DNA from: Saccharomyces paradoxus
Lineage: Eukaryota; Ascomycota; Saccharomycetes; Saccharomycetales; Saccharomycetaceae
Assembly (NCBI RefSeq): GCF_002079055.1
Contig: NC_047499.1
Coordinates: 186,001 to 250,000, forward strand
Direction: 5' to 3'
DNA: 64,000 nucleotides
A model generated the notes under the pieces. It had not been told where the DNA came from. It did not search any database and saw nothing but the letters and a program-made list of their open reading frames with translations. The position numbers and the translations under genes were made by a program. The number at the start of each line of letters is the position of its first letter. Positions within the stretch are counted from its first letter, which is position 1. Below, in pieces: positions 30,360 to 40,820 of this stretch.

Positions 30360-31193
30360 TCAAACTCTTCTTCTACCAGTGGTCTTGGTGTGTTGACCTC
30401 TAACACGTAAGCCCCAGAAGTGTCTAATACCACGGTGAGCTCTGATCTTCTTTAATCTTTCCAAGTCATCTCTCAATTTGGATTCGACATTGTTAGCCAA
30501 GGTGTGGTAGTCCTTACCATCAGTGATGTCGTTTTGACGGTTCAAGAACCAGGCTGGGATCTTGTAATGAGTTGGGTTTTGCATAATTTGAACAATTCTT
30601 TCCAATTCTTCTTGGGTCAATTCACCAGCTCTCTTGTGTAAATCAACATCAGCCTTCTTACAGACCAAGTTGGAGTAACGACGACCAACACCCTTAATGG
30701 TGGTCAAAGCGTAAACAATTTTAATGTTACCATCAACGTTGGTGTTCAACAAACTAATTGAAATGCGTGTAAATATTTTTACATCTTATAGTTAGTATTT
30801 CATACTGTTGCAAGGTCGATCGAGAAATTTTAATGCGATGGATCATTTCCGAGCCACGTACAAACTGCCACGGTATTGTCATAAATATCAATCAAGCTGC
30901 TTTTATCAAAAAATTTTCAAAATTCATATTGAACAATAGATTGTATTTTCCAAAAAATCGTTTTACTTTAGATTTGGTGATAATTTAGAGAAACTTGGTG
31001 TCACTTTGGCCTCGTATTTCGCAACCTTGAAGTTTATTATTCCATCGGAGTGCGCTCACGTATTTCCAATCGCTGTATTAAGCTGTTATCCCATTTAATG
31101 TGAAACTCTCTCAACGTATCTGTATTGTATTCGTAAAACATACCGTAAAATGTGTTGGAAGGAACCTTGTTCTTGAACAACTAAAGAAGACAT
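30360..31193 (-). CDS. RPS18B: Rps18B (uS13), 40S ribosomal protein (spliced)
   Basis: Exon 1 is 31144-31193 and exon 2 is 30360-30753, joined within an Arg codon (CG|T). The intron has donor GTATGT (31143 downwards), branch TACTAAC (30791-30797) and acceptor ATTAG ending at 30754. The product is uS13 of the 40S head, contacting the P-site tRNA and the 60S bridge. It reads [22 protein letters not shown]... to ...KTTGRRRV, 147 aa. The S. cerevisiae protein, as I recall it, is 146 aa, starts MSLVVQ and ends GRRRA, so an extra Ser (duplicated TCT) and a terminal Val are oddities here. Codon bias is very strong. A Rap1 site lies about 370 bp upstream. Confidence 0.96.
30754..31143 (-). other. RPS18B intron (390 nt)
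   Basis: Donor GTATGT at 31143-31138, branch site TACTAAC at 30797-30791, acceptor TTAG ending at 30754. It is long, as is normal for yeast ribosomal-protein introns. I see no snoRNA boxes inside. Confidence 0.93.
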
Positions 31194-31775
31194 CTTTACC
31201 ACTTTCTGCTATATCGATTTTTCGTAAGATCGGTTTTTCACTAACAATATTTTTAACAATAATTAAGTACCTGATATCGTTATTACTAAGGACCTTTTCC
31301 AGTTGGCATAACAAAGGTGTCAAGAATTAGCATAGTCTAGGCATCGACCAGTTTCCGTGCTGGAAACTCATCCTCCTTCCTGGAACAGGGGCCTGCGGAG
31401 AGGAGGCCTCACCTGTGCAAGGACAACCGCTGAAAGGATGGGCTTGGGAGACCTCAGTGGGCGCACCGTGGGGACAGCTCAGATTGAGCCGAGCTAGGAG
31501 ACATCCCGACGGATAATTTAGCCCTATTTCCAATAGTTTGAAAAAACATAAACTTTCAAAAGGTGTATGGATGTAATGAGCAATGAATTGTACGGATTTT
31601 ACATTTTTGAATGGGATTTATTTTACGTCAAACCATTGCGAATTGTATAACCCTTACACAGTAAGATTGGTATCTTATGGGCATGTTATTTACAGATTTA
31701 TTTTTTCGTATGTAAATGGAATAGTAACTGGATGGGGTAAGCTGAAAGGGGCACTTGTATTTATACATATGAAAA
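31194..31775. promoter_or_regulatory. RPS18B promoter with GC-rich block
   Basis: 582 bp between YML6 and RPS18B. It contains a Rap1 site at 31562-31574 (minus-strand ACATCCATACACC). Between this and the gene lies a strikingly GC-rich block (about 31335-31515) with several perfect short hairpins: AGTTTCC/GGAAACT (31350-31368), CCTG/CAGG (31379-31389) and GCTCA/TGAGC (31477-31489). No ORF or known RNA was recognised in it. Confidence 0.6.
31562..31574 (-). promoter_or_regulatory. Rap1 site of RPS18B
   Basis: The minus strand reads ACATCCATACACC, which fits the ribosomal-protein Rap1 consensus at every position, about 370 bp before the RPS18B ATG. A single clear site is seen; most ribosomal-protein promoters have two. 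Confidence 0.65.
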
Positions 31776-32736
<961 letters not shown>

Positions 32737-33253
32737 TATTATTACGTCAGCCTAGTTAATGAAAAAATAAGTCGCATTAGTGTTCTTTCCGAAATGTATA
32801 GACCCATCATAAACCAAACTCATGTATTCCTTTCTATTTTGAACTTTGAGATTATTTCTTGACATGCCCGGGTGACCCGGCAACTTTTTTTCCGCTGAAC
32901 ATCCGAACATTCCATCCGTACATTAATATTTCTTATTTTTCGAGAGAAGGAGTTTTATTTGATTTTTATCCCAGCTTGGTAAACAGGCATGCCGTAGCGG
33001 GCGGCCTGATTAGAAGGGCGAAAGACCACTGACGCAGCCGAAGTTTTGTTGGGACGCGCAACAGCGCTTAGGCCCGTCCGGCCTGTTGTGGATGACAGAG
33101 CGGTCCTTTCTAAGCCAATCTTTCATGCCCCAGCTATCGTCGCGATCGCTTTTACTGGCATATTAGCGTAATGTGTATGAAATTAGAGATTAATTGAGCA
33201 CTAATCGACTTAATTCTTAGAAAAATCAAGATCTCGAGACTAGCAATAACAAA
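32737..33253. promoter_or_regulatory. Divergent YML6/RPS17A promoter region
   Basis: 517 bp. Tandem Rap1-type sites lie at 32899-32911 (ACATCCGAACATT) and 32912-32924 (CCATCCGTACATT), as expected for RPS17A. Next to them is a palindrome, CCGGGT-G-ACCCGG (32868-32880). Between the Rap1 sites and the gene is a GC-rich stretch (about 32985-33145) with Fhl1-like GACGCA at 33030-33035 and an AGGCC/GGCCT hairpin (33070-33084). No ORF is seen. Confidence 0.6.
32899..32924 (+). promoter_or_regulatory. Tandem Rap1 sites of RPS17A
   Basis: ACATCCGAACATT directly followed by CCATCCGTACATT, about 330-355 bp upstream of the ATG. The second matches the Rap1 consensus well; the first differs at one core base. 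Tandem, same-orientation Rap1 pairs are the hallmark of yeast ribosomal-protein promoters. Confidence 0.7.
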
Positions 33254-34075
33254 ATGGTATGTTAATTATAAGCTAATATTGGAGGTTTGAGAGGACACAT
33301 AGATTGAATCGGCATGCCCAATAAAGTCATCCAACAAAACAGTTAAAAGAAAGAACATAAATGACGAAATTTCCGCACGATGTGAAACTATAGCAATAAA
33401 AAGTGATAGAATTGAAACGGTGCTCAAGTTTTGGCTGTTATGGCTGCGGTGGGTTTTCCAACAAGTTGGAGGTAAATACCTGTTGCAGTATTAGAGGAAA
33501 TTCGGTTTCTTCTGGATTTTCTTTGTGTATTTGCTGAACAAGGGACAATATGACGTCATGAACTGCCTCTACACGTACGATAACGTGTTTTCGATATCAG
33601 TATACTAACAAGTTAAAAATTCATTTACAAATTTTTTATTTTGTAATGTTTTCCGTCATTTTAATAGGGTAGAGTTAGAACCAAGACCGTCAAGCGTGCT
33701 TCTAAGGCTTTGATTGAACGTTACTATCCAAAGTTGACTTTGGATTTCCAAACCAACAAGAGACTTTGTGATGAAATCGCCACTATCCAATCCAAGAGGT
33801 TGAGAAACAAGATTGCCGGTTACACCACCCATTTGATGAAGAGAATCCAAAAGGGTCCTGTTAGAGGTATCTCTTTCAAATTGCAAGAAGAAGAAAGAGA
33901 AAGAAAGGATCAATACGTCCCAGAAGTCTCTGCTTTGGACTTGTCTCGTTCCAACGGTGTTTTGAATGTTGACAACCAAACCTCTGACTTGGTTAAATCT
34001 TTGGGTTTGAAGTTGCCATTATCTGTCATCAACGTTTCTGCTCAAAGAGACAGACGTTACAGAAAGAGAGTTTAA
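33254..34075 (+). CDS. RPS17A: Rps17A (eS17), 40S ribosomal protein (spliced)
   Basis: Exon 1 coding is just the ATG (33254-33256); exon 2 is 33668-34075, beginning [13 protein letters not shown]. Together they give the expected 136 aa of eS17, a beak/head protein of the 40S subunit. The intron (33257-33667) has donor GTATGT, branch TACTAAC (33603-33609) and acceptor AATAG. Coding bias is extreme (AAG, AGA, GTC/GTT, TTG), as for other highly expressed genes. Because the whole start codon is on its own exon, translation depends completely on splicing. Confidence 0.97.
33257..33667 (+). other. RPS17A intron (411 nt)
   Basis: Donor GTATGT (33257), branch TACTAAC (33603-33609), acceptor TAATAG ending at 33667. 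It follows the ATG immediately (phase 0). No internal RNA gene was noticed. Confidence 0.94.
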
Positions 34076-34371
34076 AATTAAATTAGAAAGCTATTTAAAA
34101 TAATTTACTATTCAAAATACTTGCCTTTTCTTTTTTAATTTTTGTTTATTCTTTTTAATGTATAATTAAATAAAAAAATATTATTATATTTACTAATTAA
34201 GCGAAAAGTGTTTCGTGTAGCTCTTTGATCATACGTACATTGCCTGCCATGTTTGCTCTCTGAATTAAAGAATTATCATTATTGACTTGAAATTATTTAC
34301 ATTTTTTCACATTTGCCCTGCTTCTTTTCCTACCCACAACTGTCATCCAGAATAATAAAAAAATTGGTTAC

Positions 34372-36042
34372 TTATGCTATGCTTATACTTTTACAATGAA
34401 CGCTAAACATTTTCGAAACAATAGGATACATTAAAGGTGGATGATCTCCTAAGTTAAGTGACTTGACCCACTGTCGCCTTCCTGAATCATTTTCCTCAAT
34501 TACTTTTAATATCTCCAGCTGTTCCTTAGCGTCTAGTACCGCTTCGGCTCCAACCAAGTGCAGAAGATATCGTAGTAGAACCAGAAGACACACGTCACAC
34601 TTTTCAATAGTTAAGAATGATTCTTCATACGAAGCTTGGCTACATTGCTCGGTAAATGCAAAACACTCCGATTTGATCAAGCCGATAACTTCGTTGCAAA
34701 ACGAAACTCCATCAGATAAATTTTCAACTAGCGTCAGAATAACGACACATTCTTGTGTATCTTTAAATATTTCAGAAAGCGTGCCTTCAGCCAATAAGGG
34801 TATGAAATAAGACTCTTGCGATAAATTCTCAGTCATAAAGAATTTTTTGAACTGCAGGATATCATTAAAAGAAGCCAACGTACGTGAGATTCCTTGAATG
34901 ACATCATCTGCAACTATTCTCGGAGTTATCAATCTATGACCATCTGGCACTCTTAGTAATAATTTGAAACATGACCCGATCAGTTTTCTCCGCAATGCTA
35001 ATGATTTTTGCGATTTGTACAAAGGACTACATTTAAATCTGGGAATATACGTACCAACTATCGTGTTTTCACCACTATATACGGGATGAACCGGCGTCGC
35101 ATAATTGTCGGATGGCAGTTTGTAATCACAATTGAGAAATACATATTCGGAAAACCTATTTCCAAAATTCCTTGTATTTAAAGATTCAAAAAAAACTGCC
35201 AATGGGCTCTCCGATAACCGTTGAACGAAAAAAGACTTACTTATATTTCGGGCAATCTCATGCTGTATGAAATAATCTTGTCTACAATTAAACAAATCAA
35301 TGAGTATTTCGAGTAAGGGCATCCAAATCTCATGACTTGATAAGTACAGTGGCGTGCTCTCTTGCAGTGAGTTGGATAATGTCCATAAGATCATGTTAAT
35401 GAATTCTCCAGGCTCACTCAGTTTCAAATTCAATAAGCGATTGCCTAATATGGTATTTCTTTGCTCGAGGCAGCTAATATACGATCTGTAGGGATTTCTG
35501 ACAGTCTTGCCTTGGTCCAACTCCGGATCTACACTAGCATTTTGTCTATACGTTACACCTTTTTCAGATTTTGTTCTCCTGAACCTATCGAAACTCCACT
35601 TTTGCTTTCTTGGTGTCAGCGAATCGATTGCCAAAAAAAACTGACATCGTAGCAATTCCAAATCATACAAATTGTATTGTTCGGAATCAAACTCTTTCAA
35701 AATAGTGAGATATTTCTGCAATAGTTTCAAAGCTCTCCTGCTCAATGTTTCCCTGGACACGTTATATGGATCATTTGTCCTTAATATCGGCTCTTTATAA
35801 TATTCGGATGATGTCGATAATGTGAAAAGGACCAGCATGATATCAAACGGGATAACCGTCAAATTGCGAGATTTGCCCAACTGGCACTCCAGAAACAACA
35901 GTACGTGATCATAGTTTTCCAAAAGACACATAGAATTGAGCATCTCAAACGCCAGTAGATGCCTCTCAGTAAGTTCAACAAAATAATGCGCACCATTCCG
36001 AGGACTCACGTACGAAACGGAATTTATCAGCGCACCATCCAT
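34372..36042 (-). CDS. NSE5: Nse5, Smc5-Smc6 complex subunit
   Basis: 556 aa from the ATG at 36042 (MDGALINSVSYVSPRNG), the same length as S. cerevisiae Nse5. With Nse6 it forms the loader/regulator subcomplex of Smc5/6, needed for DNA repair, replication-fork processing and SUMO-dependent recruitment. The protein is all-helical and has no catalytic motif I can name; conservation is spread evenly, for example ALKLLQKYLTILKEFDSEQ and SSHEIWMPLLEILIDLF. The open frame continues 12 codons further upstream, but only from a TTG. It diverges from APT1 over a 267-bp promoter. Confidence 0.95.
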   Translation of the reverse strand: MDGALINSVSYVSPRNGAHYFVELTERHLLAFEMLNSMCLLENYDHVLLFLECQLGKSRNLTVIPFDIMLVLFTLSTSSEYYKEPILRTNDPYNVSRETLSRRALKLLQKYLTILKEFDSEQYNLYDLELLRCQFFLAIDSLTPRKQKWSFDRFRRTKSEKGVTYRQNASVDPELDQGKTVRNPYRSYISCLEQRNTILGNRLLNLKLSEPGEFINMILWTLSNSLQESTPLYLSSHEIWMPLLEILIDLFNCRQDYFIQHEIARNISKSFFVQRLSESPLAVFFESLNTRNFGNRFSEYVFLNCDYKLPSDNYATPVHPVYSGENTIVGTYIPRFKCSPLYKSQKSLALRRKLIGSCFKLLLRVPDGHRLITPRIVADDVIQGISRTLASFNDILQFKKFFMTENLSQESYFIPLLAEGTLSEIFKDTQECVVILTLVENLSDGVSFCNEVIGLIKSECFAFTEQCSQASYEESFLTIEKCDVCLLVLLRYLLHLVGAEAVLDAKEQLEILKVIEENDSGRRQWVKSLNLGDHPPLMYPIVSKMFSVHCKSISIA

Positions 36043-36309
36043 AGTCAGACTACCACCGCAATCACCATTTGCCGGCAATTATCTACATATGTCTACAATT
36101 ATATGGACGGTCCATGAATGTCCTTCTGTTACTTTTAAATAGCTCTGTGTGGGAAAAAATCGGGCCGCGCAATGAAAAATTTTTGAAATTATAAATTCAC
36201 CTCATCGTGAAAGTGAAATGCTTCTTGCATTTACCTCAATATCCTTAAACCTAATTTTTACGTACTTTATCTGCTTTAAAGAAACACGTCGCGAATATTC
36301 CTACTAATT

Positions 36310-36873
36310 ATGTCTATAGCAAGTTATGCCCAAGAGTTGAAGTTGGCTTTACATCAATATCCAAACTTCCCTAGTGAAGGTATTCTGTTCGAAGACTTCT
36401 TGCCCATTTTCAGAAATCCAAGTCTTTTCCAGAAGTTGGTCGACGCTTTCAAACTACATATAGAAGAAACTTTTTCGGAAGTTAAAATTGATTATATTGT
36501 CGGGTTGGAATCTCGTGGGTTCTTGTTTGGACCAACTTTAGCTTTGGCTTTAGGTGTTGGTTTCGTTCCAGTTAGGAAAGCAGGTAAGCTACCTGGTGAA
36601 TGTGCTAAGGCTACGTACGAAAAGGAGTACGGTACTGATGTTTTTGAGATACAGAAAAACTCTATTCCAGCAGGTTCTAATGTCATTATCGTTGATGACA
36701 TTATTGCCACTGGTGGTTCTGCTGCTTCAGCTGGCGAATTAGTTGAACAACTCGAAGCCAACCTTTTGGAATACGATTTTGTCATGGAGTTGGATTTCTT
36801 GAAAGGTAGAGGTAAGCTGAACGCTCCAGTGTTCACTTTACTGAACGCTCAAAAGGAGGCTTTGAAGAAATGA
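36310..36873 (+). CDS. APT1: Apt1, adenine phosphoribosyltransferase
   Basis: 187 aa, the reference length. It salvages adenine by joining it to PRPP to form AMP in the cytosol. The PRPP-binding loop VIIVDDIIATGG is at residues 125-136, and the purine-site segment ESRGFLFG is at 67-74. It is the functional enzyme of the pair with Apt2 in S. cerevisiae. The start at 36310 (MSIASYAQELK) is clear, with stops just upstream. Confidence 0.98.
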   Translation: MSIASYAQELKLALHQYPNFPSEGILFEDFLPIFRNPSLFQKLVDAFKLHIEETFSEVKIDYIVGLESRGFLFGPTLALALGVGFVPVRKAGKLPGECAKATYEKEYGTDVFEIQKNSIPAGSNVIIVDDIIATGGSAASAGELVEQLEANLLEYDFVMELDFLKGRGKLNAPVFTLLNAQKEALKK

Positions 36874-37100
36874 TTTATTCACGTCTTGTCCATATTCAAG
36901 CTTTCTTTTCGCTGGTTTCAAATATATATCTCTCTTTCTCATTCTCACTCTCGATGTCGTTGTATAATATCTACTTTTTAGATTGATAAAAATTCAATCT
37001 ACTTTTTTGTTTTGTGCCACAAGGTAGCTTATGTAGTGTTTATCTACTATATGTTTTTAAAGAGTTTGGAAAGCGATTCTTGTATGTGCAATAATAGCAT

Positions 37101-38180
37101 TCAAGAGTCTTCTGATTTTGGCTCTAAGCGAGAATTTGCCTCGTCAACTTCTTTTAGTGACGTTCCAGGAACAACGCTCCAGTCTATCATTTTCTCTCCA
37201 CGTGTATTGTATAGCCAATCGTTAATCATTTTGAAATGGTTGGTACCAAAAAATCCCCTACTTGCACTTAACGGAGACGGATGCACCGACTTCATCACCG
37301 TGATATTTGGGTACTTACTACCACTTCCGACGGAAGTAGATCCCAACAGAGACTCAACTAATTTAATAGCATTGTTCCCCCATAAAAGGAATACTAAACT
37401 TTTACCGTCGGCCTCTCTATCCTGGATTAATAACTGGACCACTCTTTTTGTAAAAGTTTCCCATCCATGTTTAGAATGCGAGTTTGCATTATGTGCCCTT
37501 ACAGTTAATGAGGTATTAAGTAATAAAACCCCTTGTGAAGCCCAGTGAGTCAAATCCCCTACTTTATTATCCTCGACAAAATCAGGATACTCTTGTTTCA
37601 ATTCCTTATATATGTTCTTCAATGATGGTGGAGCTGGTGTAGGCGGTTTGACGCTGAACGCCAACCCATGCGCTTGATTATGGTTATGATATGGATCTTG
37701 ACCGATAATTACGACTTTAACTTTATCAAATGGCGTTAGCCTGGTCCACGAGTAAATATCCTTTGGTGGCGGAAACACTGTATGATCAGATTGTTCTTTA
37801 GTGACGAACTGCTTTAACTTTACAAAATATGGCTTTTTAAATTCATCCATCAAATGTGGGAACCACGAATCATCAATCGTTTCTAGCTCTAGCGATAATA
37901 GCGCACGTAGATTGCTGCTCAAGTTCTTCGAGAAAGCCTCCTTTGCACCTGGATCAGCAGAAAATTTGTCAGCGGTTCCCTTCTTTACGACTTCCTTTGC
38001 TTCAGTCTTGATAGCTGCATCTTTTGTTATGGTCATGAAAGTGGTGCCTGTTTTACCTTTCTTATTTGGCGCCTCATTAGTGCTTTTCCTTGTACCAAAG
38101 AAGTCTTCAATGGTAGTTTGTTTTCTCTTTCGAGCCACCGTCATAACTGAATTTGTTGACAGTCTTCTCATGTACCACAT
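37101..38180 (-). CDS. UNG1: Ung1, uracil-DNA glycosylase
   Basis: 359 aa from the ATG at 38180, matching the reference length. It removes uracil from DNA in nucleus and mitochondria, starting base-excision repair. The water-activating loop GQDPYHN is at residues 160-166 (Asp162) and the minor-groove HPSPLSA loop near 307. A PCNA-binding PIP box, QTTIEDFF, lies at residues 21-28. The short N terminus with Arg residues (MWYMRRLSTN) is the likely mitochondrial signal. An in-frame ATG at 38201 could add seven residues (MYKPFTC). A perfect MCB (ACGCGT, 38234-38239) is upstream, in line with G1/S expression. Confidence 0.97.
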   Translation of the reverse strand: MWYMRRLSTNSVMTVARKRKQTTIEDFFGTRKSTNEAPNKKGKTGTTFMTITKDAAIKTEAKEVVKKGTADKFSADPGAKEAFSKNLSSNLRALLSLELETIDDSWFPHLMDEFKKPYFVKLKQFVTKEQSDHTVFPPPKDIYSWTRLTPFDKVKVVIIGQDPYHNHNQAHGLAFSVKPPTPAPPSLKNIYKELKQEYPDFVEDNKVGDLTHWASQGVLLLNTSLTVRAHNANSHSKHGWETFTKRVVQLLIQDREADGKSLVFLLWGNNAIKLVESLLGSTSVGSGSKYPNITVMKSVHPSPLSASRGFFGTNHFKMINDWLYNTRGEKMIDWSVVPGTSLKEVDEANSRLEPKSEDS

Positions 38181-38511
38181 GCATGTAAATGGCTTGTACA
38201 TAACCTCTCATCATATACCATTATAGATTAATTACGCGTAGCGGACACATTTCAGGCTTTGACAATAGGGACAATATTGGATTTATGTAAAGCCTTTTAC
38301 AAGTTACTAAGGTGAAGAAAAGTAGGTAAATCCTTGGAAAGCTCATACAAGAATAGTTTGGAAAGTGTCCTTTCTGTTCCTATTAGTCACTGGATCCGGC
38401 TTTATACATATATTTGGACTTACCGCTCCTCCTGGATAGCATTTTGCACTACAAATAGACACAATTACGAATAATTGGAAGGGACTTGCATACAAAATAC
38501 CAATAGGTAGA
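38181..38511. promoter_or_regulatory. Divergent UNG1/YML020W promoter, with MCB
   Basis: 331 bp. The MCB element ACGCGT at 38234-38239, about 55 bp upstream of the UNG1 ATG, is the one clear motif; MBF regulation suits a DNA-repair gene. Nothing else stands out. Confidence 0.5.
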
Positions 38512-40503
38512 ATGGTCACGACTCCATTGCAATCTTCGCCGAAAAGCAGTCTGAAATCTTCAACCACCTCACTGCGCTCGGTACAAACGCAGTCTGATCG
38601 TATGAAGCCCAGTGAGCCAAAGCACAGAACAACTAAATCCTGGTCTATATGGGGGAATAATGAGGACGAAGAACCGGAATCATCTAATAAGAATAACGGG
38701 AAGGAAGGCAGTAAAGACATCTGTCAAGATGGTGACAATGTTTTGAATATGGGCACTGGCTTGCACGATAATCAACGGACAAAGATTTTAATAGAAACTG
38801 GCAAGATTGAGAAGGGTGAGAAAGACAAAAACGATGGAAATGCAACAATAGCAGAAAGAAATACAAGGTCTCGAACATGGCCATTCTTTTGGAGTCGTAA
38901 CAAAGATCCGGAGCCTACTCATAACGTTCCCATTGATGCGGATAATCACACTTTATCAAGTTTAGCAAATAGTCTAAATCCGGCTCCCTTAACCAACATT
39001 TACATACCATATAAACCGGATGCTATATTAATGAGGGATAAAAACGTCAAAACTCCAAAGAAATTAACAGATGACATAGGGAATCAGTTTCCTAACATTG
39101 TTGTACCGAGTTTTGATATTTTACCTAAACAAACCATATGGAATACAGTAACATCAACAATTTGGAAATGGAAGACTGAATACTGGGATAGCAGACCATC
39201 ATCAAGGGTACGAAAGGAGGAAGAACGGGTGCAACACTCACAAAATCAGTTGAAAGAGGAAACAAATGCAGCCGCAAACGAGGCAAAAGATGAGGAACGG
39301 TTAGTGCACAATAGGGGATCTTTATATAGGGTAGATCCATGGAGAAAAATAAACCTTCTATCAGATTACCAGTCTAGGCCCATCAGAGTTCTCATTGTCG
39401 GTGTTCATGGGTTCTTTCCAACAAAAATTATTAGACCGTTCATTGGCGAGCCAACCGGTACATCTACCAAGTTTGTCACAGAAGCTGAGGAAATAGTGAA
39501 GGAATACTTTGGCCAATATAAGGTGCCCATTGAAATAAGTAAGATTGCTCTTGAAAGAGAAGGTGAGATATTTGATAGAGTAGATTTCTTCTACGAAGTT
39601 ATGAAGCATTGGAGCAAAGAAATAAACAATTCGGATTTTATTTATTTTGTAAGTCATTCCCAGGGGTGCCCAGTCACCATCATGCTTTTAGCGAAACTGA
39701 TCAAAAACGGTATAATAAACCTCGATAATTCTCAATTTTTCAATGATGAAATTCAATTCTGTTCATCGAAAAAAATTATCTCCGTCTTGGCTATGGCAGG
39801 TATCAATAATGGTCCATTTTATGGTGCAGATCAAACTTTGTTTGTTCGTGCATACCAGACGATTGAAAAAGACTCATTGAGGGAGTTATTCGAGTTTCAA
39901 AAGTTCGATTCCAAGCAATCGCAAAGCTTCATAGAAGGTCTGAGAACAATTATATCAAATAACGTTAAGATTACATTCGTGGGGTCCATCAACGATCAAC
40001 TGGTCCCGTTGTATTCATCCATATGTCTTTTTGCCAACCATCCTAACATATTTCGAGCAATTTTTATTGATAGAGGATCACAAACGCCAGCGTTCATTAC
40101 TCGCATCGTTAAAATTGCTGGTTCACTGTTAGACTTGGGTTATAATGACCACGGGATCATAAAGGAAATAAGCGGATCTCTGGCGGGCACCTTGACAGGA
40201 GGTGGTCACTCCACCATTTATAACGAGAAACAAGTTTATCACCTAGGCATCAAATTTGCATTGGAGACAACCGATTTGTCTGAAATAGACCCCGTTGAGT
40301 ACTCACCATATAAATTGTCTGAGTTAGGAGCCAACCCTTATCGCTTGCCATGGTGTATGAGGGGATTAATGTACGAATCCAACAAGCATTTCAATAGTGA
40401 GGAGATCAAGATGTTGTTCAAGGAGTTTGAGGAATGGGACCCTGAGACTAAGCAATTAAAGGACATAAAAAACAGGCTTAATGGCTTGAAGTATCGACTT
40501 TGA
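38512..40503 (+). CDS. YML020W-like putative serine hydrolase, function unknown
   Basis: 663 aa, syntenic with uncharacterised YML020W (about 664 aa). The N-terminal 270 residues are polar and probably disordered (Ser/Thr/Lys-rich, with [15 protein letters not shown] and [15 protein letters not shown] repeats of a W-aromatic motif). From about 285 the sequence is a conserved alpha/beta-hydrolase-like fold: [14 protein letters not shown] supplies the first strand and oxyanion loop, and FVSHSQGCP has a nucleophile elbow (Ser383 in SHSQG). A His that could serve as the catalytic base follows in GGGHSTIYN. No membrane helix is seen. An acyl hydrolase or lipase is plausible, but no substrate is known. 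Confidence 0.88.
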   Translation: MVTTPLQSSPKSSLKSSTTSLRSVQTQSDRMKPSEPKHRTTKSWSIWGNNEDEEPESSNKNNGKEGSKDICQDGDNVLNMGTGLHDNQRTKILIETGKIEKGEKDKNDGNATIAERNTRSRTWPFFWSRNKDPEPTHNVPIDADNHTLSSLANSLNPAPLTNIYIPYKPDAILMRDKNVKTPKKLTDDIGNQFPNIVVPSFDILPKQTIWNTVTSTIWKWKTEYWDSRPSSRVRKEEERVQHSQNQLKEETNAAANEAKDEERLVHNRGSLYRVDPWRKINLLSDYQSRPIRVLIVGVHGFFPTKIIRPFIGEPTGTSTKFVTEAEEIVKEYFGQYKVPIEISKIALEREGEIFDRVDFFYEVMKHWSKEINNSDFIYFVSHSQGCPVTIMLLAKLIKNGIINLDNSQFFNDEIQFCSSKKIISVLAMAGINNGPFYGADQTLFVRAYQTIEKDSLRELFEFQKFDSKQSQSFIEGLRTIISNNVKITFVGSINDQLVPLYSSICLFANHPNIFRAIFIDRGSQTPAFITRIVKIAGSLLDLGYNDHGIIKEISGSLAGTLTGGGHSTIYNEKQVYHLGIKFALETTDLSEIDPVEYSPYKLSELGANPYRLPWCMRGLMYESNKHFNSEEIKMLFKEFEEWDPETKQLKDIKNRLNGLKYRL

Positions 40504-40820
40504 TAAGAAATTGCATATCTGCTCGCATTCCGCAAAAGAAACATAATTTAACGCATCATATTTTAAAAGGCATTCATATGCTACAATGAATTACTATATC
40601 TGACATTATTTTAGACTACCAGACTAAGCAGTATTTATTTATTTACTTATTTATTCATTTATTCATTTTTTTATTCTATTATGCCAGTGTGCTTTATTTT
40701 ACAATCGCGTATTGAAATCACGACCATTGAAAAAAAATAAAACAGGAACTTGGGTTTAGGAGTTATGATAATAGAAATGCGTGTAGAAGAAGGCCGCGAA
40801 CCGAATCATACAGAGGCAGT
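40504..40820. other. YML020W 3' flank / OST6 promoter, with ATTT microsatellite
   Basis: 317 bp. An imperfect (ATTT)n tract runs from about 40631 to 40672. No gene is seen. Confidence 0.5.

Noticed and set aside
31327-31533. 68-codon minus-strand frame in the GC-rich RPS18B promoter block
   Set aside because: Begins in non-genic sequence; Pro/Ser/Cys-rich translation typical of random GC-rich DNA. The block is better viewed as promoter or RNA structure.
33656-33979. 107-codon frame antisense to RPS17A exon 2
   Set aside because: Strong codon bias of RPS17A creates the open antisense frame. Same situation for the antisense frames in TSA1 and UBX2.
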